This document shows, piece by piece, positions 22,605 to 32,096 of a stretch of DNA of 64,000 nt (its first letter is position 1; each line of letters starts with the position of its first letter). Under the pieces are notes generated by a model, which was not told the DNA's origin, did not search any database, and saw only the letters and a program-made list of their open reading frames with translations. The position numbers were made by a program, and so were the translations under genes. Origin of the DNA: Phellopilus nigrolimitatus (taxonomy: Eukaryota > Basidiomycota > Agaricomycetes > Hymenochaetales > Hymenochaetaceae); the NCBI GenBank assembly GCA_021029095.1, contig JAJOHG010000008.1, positions 62,001-126,000 of the forward strand, given 5' to 3'.

Positions 22605-23605
22605 GCATTGGCGCCGTACGGATCGGGACCGGGACCAGGATCAGGGCCGGCGCGACATGCGAGCGCCCACACGTCGCCTGCGCTGCTGAGGAAGCGGCGT
22701 CTCAGGTTACTTTCGGGCTCGCGGAGAGCACGCAATCGAGGGCACGCTCGGACTCTCCGACGCTGTTCTCTCCTGATGAGAGCCCCGACCCACTTCCTGG
22801 CCTATCTTATGGCCTCGTTAGAAACATGCGCAGGTCGCCGTCCCCACCGACCCTCCCTGCGCGCAGCTCGATGAGCCCAGGGCGCGATTTACTGCAGCTG
22901 CTCTATCCAAATCGCTTCTCAGCAGACGCCGACGTTCAGTCCTTGCAACATCCTGCGGAGAGTGTAGACACTGCAGCATCGTCCGCGTGCACGCCTGAGG
23001 ATTTCGACTTCCACGACCTTCCATCATTAGATGATTCGCGCCCGAGGATCTGGGGATGGCGTCCTGAACAAGAGGCGGGAAATGGTACCGGACAGACACA
23101 GCGGAACGCGACTGCGAGAAGCGCCTCCCGGCCACCATCGCTGCCGCCGCTGCGGTTCGACCATCTTCCTTTGATTGCTCCCGAGAGAGAAATGGAGAGC
23201 GCAGAAAGCAGGTTGTTTGGATCCGAAGATTCTACAGCCCATGTCGCTCCTTGGCGCAGGGGAGCTGCGCGTCAAGATACACCTACGTACGAGTCAGCGT
23301 GGACCAGACGCAGCACGCAGAGGAACGAAATTGTGCTGCAGCGCGCGATGCTATTGCAATCCGTTCAGGCCCGCCAGACACAAGCACACGACGCGGAGCG
23401 CGAGCCCGCAGCAGCAGCAACGGGCCGCTCGCATGGCTTCCATCATGCTATGAACGTACTGGGCAGCGACGGCTTGTCTAGTGCGCGCCGCCAGCAGTTC
23501 ACCAGTGCATACGACCGTGAGTGCGAGCATCCGCAGCCCCCGAGAATCGACACGCACGTGCGGTGGGGCGACATCGCGGACGAAGATGTGGAGGCGCGTC
23601 CCTGA
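22605..23605 (+). CDS. Coding-like region inside the element, unknown product
   Basis: An open frame of 259 codons from ATG 22826 stays open further upstream to about 22600 (LAESTQSRARSDSPTLF...), so the ATG need not be the real start. The protein is acidic to neutral, rich in Ser, Pro, Arg and Gln (PEDFDFHDLPSLDDSRP, RAMLLQSVQARQTQA, DTHVRWGDIADEDVEARP). No transposase motif (DDE, BED finger or C-terminal hAT region) is visible. A second plus-strand frame follows at 23606-24236 (GQHIHFPVLELSSTELVSAL, TALQELGIDIVSEDNKTI). I do not recognise either. They may be exons of one captured host gene, or of a diverged element gene. Confidence 0.35.
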
Positions 23606-23948
23606 GGTCGTCGTCGTCGTTAAGCTCGGCCCCGCTCAGCATGGATCCACCGGCAAGCTCATCTACACGCGTAACACCGACACGCTCTCCACAAACCTGC
23701 AGGCCGCTGCGGGCGTCGAGATGCTTGAAGGCCAGCACATCCACTTCCCCGTGCTCGAGCTCAGCTCGACGGAGCTCGTTTCAGCACTCTCCGGACGGGC
23801 GCTTTATCACGCTGCGCTCATCCTCCATCACAATGCCTGCAGCCTTCCCGCCGCATTCGCCGCCATTTCCCGCTCTCTACCTATACCCGCTCAACGACTG
23901 GTCAGTAGTCCGCTTCCCCCTTCTTTCTTTCCGTGCATCCTTACAGCC

Positions 23949-24944
23949 TTACAGGAACTCGGTATCGACATTGTCAGCGAGGACAACAAGACAATCATAC
24001 ACCACAAGGTTGCGGCACGCGTAACCTGTATCTTCAACGTCGAGGACGCGCTCAGCGCCGAGCGCGAGGTATACAACTTCCAGCACCAGCAGAACCAGAA
24101 AACCGTTCCTAGCCCCGCGGGCACGCTCAACGCACCATACCCCACTGCCCACGTCGCCCACGCCCATCGCCGCGCTCGCATACTCGCCGCCCACCTGCAC
24201 TCCGGACGGGGCGGCTTGCCGTACACAAGCGGGTAGCGCATGTTGAACCACATGTACAGGACCGCGATGCGGTACAGACTTGAGCTTCATGAGCGTGTCC
24301 GGCGGCACGCTCGCCTCGCCCTCGCCGCTGCTGTCGGTCGCAGCGGCGCGCACGCGCCGCACCTCGTCGCGCGCCTCGAGCACGCCAAGCCCCGCGCACG
24401 CGGCCTGCGGGTCAACGCACATGTCCATGCAGTACATGTGTAGGAAACGCTGCGCGGCAGTGAGCACAATCTTGTCGCGCCACGCCATGGGCGCAACGAG
24501 TATGTGCAGACGCTCTCCGAGGGTGTAGTCCTCGCACATCAAGTCGATGGTCTGCACAACCTCGTCGTCTTTCGAGGCGATGCGCAGCGTATAACAGCGG
24601 CGCGTGCGCGCCGCGTGATGGTGGACGTCTGATGCGGCGGCGAAGCTCCCTTGCGGGAGTACGATCTGCTCGAGGTCGCGGTACATCTGCAAGGTCATCG
24701 GGAGGACCGCGCGCTTTGCAACGGGGATGGCGCACATCTCGACAGCCTTACGGACGATGGGCAGGTCAACGTCCTTCAGAGTCGTCCGGGATCGGATTCG
24801 CGAAGAAGCCCGTAATGGCCTGCTCGGCCTGCGATCTGCTTGAGCTGGGCGGGGCGTGGCTCCTGCTGCACGCGCACGCCGACGCGACACTCGCGGTGTT
24901 CGACGTCGAGGCGTGGCACTTGCTCGCTCAATACTACCTAACAT
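23949..24944 (-). CDS. Minus-strand coding-like region inside the element, unknown product
   Basis: An open frame of 331 codons on the minus strand. The middle part (LPIVRKAVEMCAIPVAKRA, YRDLEQIVLPQGSFAAASDV, VQTIDLMCEDYTLGERLHIL, AQRFLHMYCMDMCVDPQA) reads like folded protein with buried helices, unlike its antisense frames. The last third overlaps the plus-strand frame ending at 24236, so both cannot be real there. I do not recognise the family. Opposite-strand coding pieces inside one element suggest either two captured fragments or two genes. Confidence 0.35.
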   Translation of the reverse strand: MLGSIERASATPRRRTPRVSRRRARAAGATPRPAQADRRPSRPLRASSRIRSRTTLKDVDLPIVRKAVEMCAIPVAKRAVLPMTLQMYRDLEQIVLPQGSFAAASDVHHHAARTRRCYTLRIASKDDEVVQTIDLMCEDYTLGERLHILVAPMAWRDKIVLTAAQRFLHMYCMDMCVDPQAACAGLGVLEARDEVRRVRAAATDSSGEGEASVPPDTLMKLKSVPHRGPVHVVQHALPACVRQAAPSGVQVGGEYASAAMGVGDVGSGVWCVERARGARNGFLVLLVLEVVYLALGAERVLDVEDTGYACRNLVVYDCLVVLADNVDTEFL

Positions 24945-25184
24945 TTTTTCTTTCGTCTTTTTTATTACATGTATAATAAAATTTGTATTTAATAAAATTT
25001 GTATTTAATCGGTTTAAGATCCGCAGGGAGCCGTGAACAAACCCGTGACCTGTGTGACCTGGACCCACGGGTTTGGGGGGAACCGTGAATCCGAGTCCCA
25101 ACGGGTCCAGGTCAAGCCGGGTCTGGGTTGTGGATTTTGGGTCACGGGTAGATCCGCCAACAGGTCCGGGTCAACCCGGGGATC

Positions 25185-25202
25185 GACTCGTGGTATGCCC
25201 TA
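25185..25202 (-). repeat. Terminal inverted repeat, right
   Basis: GACTCGTGGTATGCCCTA, exact reverse complement of the left end. Confidence 0.9.
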
Positions 25203-25210
25203 AGAGGTGC
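25203..25210 (+). repeat. Target-site duplication, right (AGAGGTGC)
   Basis: Identical to 22316-22323; directly adjoins the right terminal inverted repeat. Confidence 0.85.
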
Positions 25211-25338
25211 TACAAGTCATGTACATGATTTCGACCATAAAAATACAGATAACCCGTTACTTCGTCATCAACAAAACTTATGTAATCTCTAAAATCATTG
25301 TTTTTTCGTTCACACGAACTTGAACTTGTGCTGTCATG

Positions 25339-26331
25339 TCCGAACTTGTCCTAAACATCACCATCAAGCTGGGCTACGTGAACGCAGAAATGCGTCGCAC
25401 CCCATGTTTTCTCTCTTGCTTTTCTATACAATGCACTCATGGCGGTAAGAGATAGGTCTACAAATGCGAGAATGAGGCGTTCCCGCAGCAAGGCTGCTAT
25501 TGCTTGTACAGCTCCGACAAGAAGGACCACCCGCCATGCAAGTGCCCCGGGTGCGGGCACCGCATGAAGCTGCTCCGGCATGTCTCCTTCGTCGACTGTC
25601 CCGGACACGATATCCTCATGGCCACCATGCTGAACGGCGCAGCCGTCATGGACGCTGCACTCCTTCTCATTGCCGGAAATGAGTCGTGCCCTCGGTCACA
25701 GACTTCTGAGCACCCTGGAGATCATGACACTCCAGAACATTGTCATACTGCAATACAAGGTCGATCTGATCAAGGAGGCACAGGCGCTCAAGCATCAGAA
25801 GAGTATCACTATGTTCGTAAAAGGTGCGTTTAGCGCCAACTGAGAAATAAAGGCTTCTGCTACAAAGCTGAGAGGGCTCTGCGTGCAATACAGGCACTGT
25901 GGCGGAGGCATCGCCCATCGTGCCAATCTCCGCACAACTAAAATACAACATCGACGCAGTGAACGAGTACATCGTGAAGCGGATCCCGATCCTGGTGCGG
26001 GACTTCACGTCGTCGCTGCGGCTGATCGGCATCCGCTTGTTCAACGTGAACAAGCTGGGCGCGGTGGTCGACAAGCTGAGGGGCGGCGTCGCGGGCGGTT
26101 CGATCCTCACGGGTGTGCTCATGCTCGGCATGCGTGTCGAGATCATCATCACGAAGGACACGCAGGGTCGCAACCGTCGCAGAGTACGTTCTCTACAATC
26201 CAATTTTCATTTGCCTTCAATGAACCTGCTGCAAGTTCAATTGACCCGACACTGTGCCACGCGGACAGGCTCATCGGGCAGGTGCTCGGCGCGGTGGGCA
26301 AGCTGCCCCAGATCTACATCTGTGTGTTGCT
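25339..26331 (+). pseudogene. eIF2-gamma pseudogene, 5' part
   Basis: Pieces of translation initiation factor eIF2 gamma (the GTPase subunit that carries initiator tRNA) occur in order: [80 protein letters not shown] with GNE; then after a frameshift near 25700 [20 protein letters not shown]; after a 5' GT..AG intron [38 protein letters not shown]; and [17 protein letters not shown]. The N-terminal G1/P-loop part is missing. Several normally invariant positions differ (for example [18 protein letters not shown] is kept but PRSQTSEH is followed by the frameshift). Introns are retained, so this arose from a DNA copy, not from mRNA. At about 26331 the eIF2 sequence stops and a casein kinase I fragment begins. 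Confidence 0.88.
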
Positions 26332-26404
26332 CCATCCTTTTCACATTTTCTTCTGTGCGCTTATGTGTGTCCGTCTGCCTGACCGGGCGCGCTCCGCTTG
26401 ACAG

Positions 26405-27040
26405 GAACCACGCAAGTCCGACGCGCCGCAGCTGCGCGACGAGTGCCGCTCGTACCGGATCCTCGCGGGATGCAGTCAGTCATTTCGTTCCCATCCCTGT
26501 GGACGCTGTGTCGGCTGTCTGATAGCTGATGTCTATTCTGTTCTGTTCTGTTCTGTTCTGCTCTACTCCCTCGCTCCGCCGCCGTTACACAGCCGGCATC
26601 TCGCAGATCTACCACTTTGGGCAGGATGGCCTGCACAACATCCTCGTCATCGACCTGCTGGGCCCGAGCCTGGAGGACCTCTTCGACATGTGCGGGCGCA
26701 AATTTTCCGTCAAGACCGTCTGCATGACCGTGCGGCAAATGGTGCGCACCGCTCTCGCTCCGTATATTTGCCGCCCGCCCTAGCAACCACACTCATTTCG
26801 CGGACGTAATATTTTGCGCAGATTTCGCGCGTGCAGATCGTACACGAAAAGAACCTCATCTATCGCGCCATCAAGCCCGACAACTTCCTCATCGGCCGCT
26901 CGGGGACGAAGCACGCGAACCTCGTGCACGTCGTCGACTTCGGCATGGCGAAGCAGTACCGTGATCCCAAGACGAAGCAGCACATCCCCTACCGCGAGCG
27001 GAAGAGCCTCAGCGGGACTGTGCGCTACATGAGCATCAAC
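26405..27040 (+). pseudogene. Casein kinase I fragment inserted in the eIF2-gamma copy; catalytic Asp changed
   Basis: Exon-like pieces: [58 protein letters not shown]; then [59 protein letters not shown]. This is the catalytic core of a membrane-type fungal casein kinase I (Yck-like), missing the ATP-binding N-lobe and everything after THLG. Two short introns are kept; the first contains a (CTGTT)n run. The catalytic loop reads YRAIKPDN instead of the family's YRDIKPDN, so the proton-accepting Asp is Ala. The 5' junction lies in intron-like sequence (26332-26404), the 3' junction within a short unmatched stretch (about 27041-27090). Dead as a kinase. Confidence 0.88.
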
Positions 27041-27089
27041 ACCCATCTTGGCAAATTTTACGCAAAGAGCGACGGATACGGACAGCATA

Positions 27090-27290
27090 GCGACGACGTA
27101 CCGCGGCGCAGAGCTCGAGATCAGTTTGTTCCTCCTGCGGCATCTGTTGGGCGTCAAGATCGAGGATAAGAAGATGTGACGAAACTCGTGAAGAACGAGC
27201 TGCTGCTGATCAACATCGGCTCGACGTCGATCGGCGGGTGCGTACTCAGCATGGAGGTGAACCTCGAGGTGCTCACACATCCCTTACCTG
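27090..27290 (+). pseudogene. eIF2-gamma pseudogene, 3' part
   Basis: After the casein kinase fragment the eIF2-gamma sequence resumes: [25 protein letters not shown], then after a TGA and frame change TKLVKNELLLINIGSTSIGG. In normal eIF2 gamma these directly follow the KLPQIY segment found at the end of the 5' part, so the kinase piece sits as an insertion at that point. The C-terminal domain beyond about 27290 has decayed. Confidence 0.85.
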
Positions 27291-27944
27291 CTCCTCGACG
27301 CCCGGCTCTGTGCTGGCTCCTCCCACACGTCGGATGCAGCATACACTGGGTCACGGCGAGGCTGGAGGGCTCAGCGGGGACGCTGACATGTCTGACCCGC
27401 CCTGCCGAGCAGTTCTACCTTCCATGTGTTATCGCTATCTTAATGTCATATATATATAAATATAATTGAATGTCTCAGAAATCCAAAAACAAGAGCCCGA
27501 CAGCATGGTTACAGATGTCTAGATAGTCTCGGTGGGATGTTGTCATTATGTGACAGGATGCTACGTTTTTGAGTCACTCGCAAAAATGTTTTTTAAACGT
27601 TCATCGGCTATATTGCATGAACACTTGCGGCAGCGGCCGACTTACAGTTGCCGAAAGCCTTGTAAAATATCACCGAGCATGTTGCATTCACGTGCCCCTG
27701 AAAAGGTTGCCCCGAGACCATTTGGTCACATATATTAAAGACCCATTGGGAAATGGTATAAAAACATGGCCTATTTAAAAATGGTCAAACAATTGGCGTA
27801 ATGGTCTTCAAAAAACACTTTTCTAAGGATCAAATTACGTTTTTACCATGACATACAAACAGCGCAGCCTCAATCTTCATTAAACATTTTGTTCAACTTG
27901 CGGTGTAGGAAAAGGCGATCAGGAAAAAAATGATGAAGGTACAG
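27291..27944. other. Non-coding, AT-rich stretch
   Basis: Decayed sequence after the mosaic pseudogene, then AT-rich DNA. No gene seen. Confidence 0.45.
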
Positions 27945-27949
27945 CATTA

Positions 27950-29550
27950 CTAATCACCGGTAACTCTGTCGCTCCTATTCAGTCGTTGGATTGACTCGTC
28001 ATCGAAGACGAAGAGCACCACAGAATACACTACGTACAGCATTTCTTCAAAGGTTCCATTCTCCGAGACAGCCACAGTCGTCATCCCGTCCGTAGACGAC
28101 TGACGCGAAGACATCCCTTTCAGAATCGAAAGACATTTGAAGCCGGAATAGGGCTGTCCGATAGTCTGGAGAGAAACTTGAACCAGATTAGCACTGTCGT
28201 ACCTTAGCACAGAGAATCCAAGGCTGGGACTGGTTGGAGAGTGCCGCAAAAGTCATTCGCCGTGCTCGCAGCAAGATGTCGGCTACAGCTTGAGGCCGCA
28301 TGAGTTCCTTCGAGGTTTCCCGAGGGCACTCCATTCTATGCCCAGAATGTCCTAGACGGGATTTAGGATGTTAGGGAGATGGTAGCTTAAGTAAGGCGGA
28401 CCAAAGCACGACTCGGTGCTTCGGAAAAAAGAAGAGCAACAACAGAGGCGATACATGGATACGTGATGGAACCCGCTACTTTCCGAAAATGAGAAGACAT
28501 GATCTGGCGATGTTGCGATTGCAAGAACCTGAGGGCTCTCGTAGCTTTAAGCCAAAAGGCTCGAGCCAAGGATCAGTCGCATGAGCACATATTCGGAAGT
28601 ATGTTTGTTTTTGATGACCCAAACAGATTAAGGAATTTAAATGGCGATTCAGAGTGCGCTTAAAAGTCCAGGGTACGCGACGACAGTCGAAAGACTCCGA
28701 TAGTAGCATGTCAGCGTAGAAGTGCATGTATATTCCATCAGAGAGCTCTTACAATCTTCTTTCGTCGTCGCAGGATAATAGACAACTTCGCTAGATTGAG
28801 TTCCTTTTTTCTGAACTACTCGTCTCTGCAGAAAGAATTACATAATAGAAAACGGGCTCCTTCTGGCCTCAGCTTGCAAGCGGGTTTTTCGTATCATCTT
28901 GAGATCACTGGTAGGATCTCGACCATCACGCACAGCGTTTCCTGCACGGAACTGACTGAGCTGCGCAAGGGTGATATTCGCTCGAACGATAAACACGGTC
29001 GAGCAACATCCCTTCTGAGCAGCAGACTTGAGAGAAGTTGAAAAGTCAATACGGGTGACATGATTTGAAATACTGGATGGAACATACCACCGACGACTTC
29101 TGATATGTTTTGAAGTGAACTTTTGGCGCCTTCAATGATTTCACTGTGAATAGTGAGTGATTTGTCATCAACCACCCTTGGAAGACTACGGAGAGCCGAC
29201 TACAGGAAAACTAGGGTCCGAGTGTTGGAGATCGAACTATTCACTGTATGAATTACATTTTTCACTCAGCCAGAAAGCACGCAGAAGACGTTTGAGTCAA
29301 TACTTCGCAACGTTATGAATGACGGGAAAAGAACATCTAACCATCTTATATGCTTTTCTTGCCTTTTTTCAGCTCCAAAAGCAAGTCGCTTTGTGAAGCA
29401 ATCGCTTTCAGGACGAAAGCGTAACAAAAGGCGAAAGCTGGATATTTTGAAGATGAAATGCCAGCGTCCCCGACTCAGACGTCGACTTGAAAAAGCAATT
29501 TGAGTCTTACTCCTGCCGCATACCATTTCAGGCGGCGTGCTCCTATCGGT
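27950..29550 (-). other. Degenerate outer region of arm A, possible decayed gene
   Basis: On the minus strand several coding-like pieces occur (MVCGRSKTQIAFSS, KSLTIHSEIIEGAKSSLQNI, HFYADMLLSESFDCRRV, TTVAVSENGTFEEMLYVV) separated by stops and frame changes. The same pieces are found, diverged, at 55180-56780 on the plus strand (MVCGKSKTSNYF, YSLIHSRIMEGAEGTFQNMS). I do not recognise the family; the layout would fit a third gene of the duplicated unit, divergent from the kinase-like gene, now broken in both copies. Confidence 0.4.
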
Positions 29551-29639
29551 CCGGTCTTCAAGTCAATTTGACCCATGTAACTATCTACACTCTTCGAGAG
29601 TAGTGTTTGCGACGTCTGAAGTTATGAATGACAGACACG

Positions 29640-30843
29640 ATGGAGATTCACTCGGAGAAAGTTGACATGGTTGGAGAAGACCATCCCAAACGCGATGCGC
29701 AAAGCGAGAGCGGAGAAAAGCGGCCGGCTGGAGACGATATCGATGGCGAGTTGGCTGAAGGGTTACAGAAACGAAAGAAAGGAGGTGAGAAGCAAAAGCA
29801 GAGAGACAAGTGCTGCGATTGTATCGCACACAATGTCCACGGACTCATGAGGCTGAATGCAAGAGAATGGCTCAAGCGAGAGAGCAGTGCGTTGGTCGCA
29901 GACGAAGAGGTGCGTGTGATTGCCGACATGCTAACCTGTTTACGATCTCAAGGACATCACAGGAAGCGCTCAAGCTTGTCGGTTCTCGACACATCCTAGT
30001 CCTTCGTATGCGCTACTTCGTGTACGACTCTCCGTCGCCAGCCCGCTTCGTTCGGGAGGCCCGCTCGCTGTATCTCGGCGCAAACGGTGACGAAATGAGC
30101 CGACCGTCGTCTCCGGCTTTGGCCTTTTCGTCTAACCTTGAATCAACATGCTCAGAGCCAGAAGCGCGGAACGACGATGGCTCTGTTTCAGACTCGCGCC
30201 TCGTCTCCGCCGAAACGTATTTCTCCATCGTGCTCGTCTCGCAGAACAGGGACAGAGCAATGCGCGTTGCACACCACGCGGTGCTCGATGTCCATTTACG
30301 CGAGACAGACGGCAAAGGTGGCAATGGATGGCGATGCATCACGCACAACGTTTTTGCGAAGCTTGCGCAGGAGGACGAGGAAATGGACGTGCTAAGGAAC
30401 GAATACGCGATATACCAACGCCTGGCGGCGCACGACGTGGAGGGCGTGCCGGCCGTGCTTGGTCTGTTTCGGGACGTTGAGGAGGATGGTCCCCTGGTGC
30501 TTGTCATGACGGACGTCGGGAAACCACTTAGGTGGAGGTCGGAGCGCGTACGGATCACTCAGGATCAGGGGTGAGTTCGCTTTCTTGTAAAATGTCTTCC
30601 GATCCTGACCCCTTCTTTAGAGATGCCTTCATCTACGCCCTGATGAGCATCCACGCAGCAGGCATCTTGCATGGCGATATCCACCCGAAAAGCCTTCTCG
30701 TTGATGCCGCGGGCAAGGTCGCGATTGTTAATTTCAAGTGTGCAGAAGAAAGCACAGATCAAACAGACAGAGAAATGGAACTCGAGCGTCTCTCGGAGTA
30801 CTTATTGGACTTCGTAGGAGACGGCTGCCCCGTTAGCGAGTGA
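29640..30843 (+). CDS. Kinase-like protein with degenerate active site (arm A copy)
   Basis: Exons 29640-29909, 29963-30570 and 30621-30843 give 366 aa. Intron 1 (53 nt) has a textbook branch site GCTAAC. Residues 1-90 are charged (QKRKKGGEKQKQRDK, then CCDCIAHNVHGL with closely spaced Cys). From about 175 a kinase-like fold can be followed: FAKL with Lys223 in the place of the ATP-anchoring Lys, NEY (Glu237, helix C), hinge VLVMTDVG, catalytic loop HGDIHPKSLLVD (His310, Asp312) and VNFK (330-332) where active kinases have DFG. The metal-binding Asn is Ser317 and the DFG Asp is Asn330, and no glycine-rich loop is evident, so it is probably a pseudokinase. It faces the PWP/RW gene at 31148-31990. 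A near-identical copy lies at 53880-55060. Confidence 0.8.
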
Positions 30844-31147
30844 CCCGTAATGTTCATCTTCTGCGAATATGCTATCCGTGCCTGCGACTCGGTTGTGACT
30901 AACTGTACTTTTATAACGGCAGACTACTCTAAACGGTTTCTTGACGGAGAAAAATACTAGCAAATTTTGCTTAGCACGCATGCTGACGTTGTGGTCAATC
31001 GACTCAATTCTGTCGAGTTTGGTTGAAACGTCTTTGGGAAGCTCAAGATACATAATTACTACAAACGGATTTGTTGGCTAATACGGTAAGTAATCTTGTG
31101 TACATCATACAGATTCAGGTTGCGCATTTTCTCTAACCCATACAGCA

Positions 31148-31990
31148 CTAGTAGGGAATGATGGACTGAGAGCTATATTGCTGAGACGACTGGGAGCTGG
31201 AGAAAGAATCGTTATGCTCCGAATAGTCCGCCGAATTGTCATCCTGAGAGGTCTGTGATGATGATAACTCTTCCTGGCTAGAATGATGGACTGGTTGGAT
31301 GTGGAAGGGACTAGAAGTAGGCAAGACTAACTGAGTCAGGTCATGGCCTGACTCTGATTCGTCCACGATGCTACCGTTAGCTTCGCCCCCAGGGAGCATT
31401 GCAGACTGGGATGAAATTAAATCGCCCAGTACGTTATTCATTGACATGTCATCCTCTGGCTGACTGGTGCTGGGTAACGAACTGTTTATCTCGGAATTCG
31501 AACCGGCGTTGGTGGATTGGGACATTGCGACCTCCATTTCCAGGTTGGCTGCCATGACATCTGTATCATCCAAACGGTACACGACGGACGAGACTAACAT
31601 GAATCCCGCCCTGACGATATTTCTATCCTGCGGGAGCACTTTCTTGATCACGCGGTTCTCGAGCATGGTCTCGTTCCACCTGCCCTGTTCGAAGCGCTCC
31701 ACGTCCCTCTTCGGGTACGAATACATGGCCAGCCGCACAGGGTGATATAGAAAACGTAGGAATTCATCGACTATCGCTTTGCTATTGTCATGTTTGAAAG
31801 CGGCGGGATAAAGGGTACGGTGACTAGGCCATGGGAAGTCGGCGAACGTCATATTTGGATTACGTAGTTCGTCTTCCGGGTGCTTTTCGAGCATGCCCCA
31901 ACGATACTCGTACTTGTCGTACTTATTGCGGACGCTATCGGTAGATTTGACGTTGGAGTTGTCTCTAGACGAATACTGTGGCTGCAACAT
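31148..31990 (-). CDS. PWP/RW-family protein (arm A copy)
   Basis: Single exon, 280 aa. The start MLQPQYSSRD was chosen because the copy in arm B starts at the aligned ATG. Residues 25-130 form the family domain: YEYRW, then FADFPWP (PWP 53-55), IVDEFLRFLY, EQGRW (Trp105) NETMLENRV and RAGFMLVSSVVYRL. RWNETMLENRV stands where the long family member at 2033-3803 has RWHPDKFSPRV. The C-terminal half is acidic and Ser/Gln-rich and ends in SSQQYSSQSIIPY, an end shared with the arm B copy. No signal peptide or membrane segment. Convergent with the kinase-like gene at 29640-30843. Function unknown; the conserved PWP and RW points suggest a folded interaction domain with a disordered tail. Confidence 0.78.
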   Translation of the reverse strand: MLQPQYSSRDNSNVKSTDSVRNKYDKYEYRWGMLEKHPEDELRNPNMTFADFPWPSHRTLYPAAFKHDNSKAIVDEFLRFLYHPVRLAMYSYPKRDVERFEQGRWNETMLENRVIKKVLPQDRNIVRAGFMLVSSVVYRLDDTDVMAANLEMEVAMSQSTNAGSNSEINSSLPSTSQPEDDMSMNNVLGDLISSQSAMLPGGEANGSIVDESESGHDLTQLVLPTSSPFHIQPVHHSSQEELSSSQTSQDDNSADYSEHNDSFSSSQSSQQYSSQSIIPY

Positions 31991-32086
31991 CGCTGTCAAA
32001 TAGAAAAGACGGCGACTCAGAAGCAGAAAGAGTAAGTAGGACTGGTAGGGTGGGACTTCGCATTCCTCGGTACGTACAGGTCGATG

Positions 32087-32096
32087 TCCTTTTATA
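32087..32096 (-). promoter_or_regulatory. TATA box (TATAAAAGGA) of the arm A PWP/RW gene
   Basis: Lies about 106 bp upstream of the ATG at 31990. The same 10-mer is at 52617-52626, about 110 bp upstream of the arm B gene. Confidence 0.75.

Larger units (their letters stand above)
22324..25202. mobile_element. hAT-like TIR DNA transposon, 2,879 bp, without a recognisable transposase
   Basis: The element begins TAGGGCATACCACGAGTC (22324-22341) and ends with its exact reverse complement (25185-25202), flanked by the 8-bp direct duplication AGAGGTGC. TIRs starting (T/C)AGGG plus 8-bp duplications are hallmarks of hAT elements. Both subterminal regions (22345-22450 and 25015-25185) are filled with repeats of ACCCGTG and GACCCGG in both orientations, as expected for transposase-binding arrays. 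The interior is GC-rich and coding-like (22605-24236 on +, 23949-24944 on -), but I see neither the hAT catalytic motifs nor a BED zinc finger nor the hAT dimerisation region. It may be non-autonomous, carrying captured host sequence, or encode a transposase too diverged to recognise. Perfect TIRs and duplication imply recent insertion. Confidence 0.85.

Noticed and set aside
22195..27612. Similar AATGTTTTTTA motifs at about 22205 and 27587 as outer repeats of one large element
   Set aside because: The match is short and T-rich and does not extend; chance is likely in AT-rich DNA.
30802..31053. 83-codon minus-strand frame conserved in both duplication arms (also 53670-53921)
   Set aside because: It overlaps the 3' end of the kinase-like gene and conservation extends equally into non-coding bases on both sides, so the frame is probably a by-product of recent duplication; treated as a conserved intergenic block.
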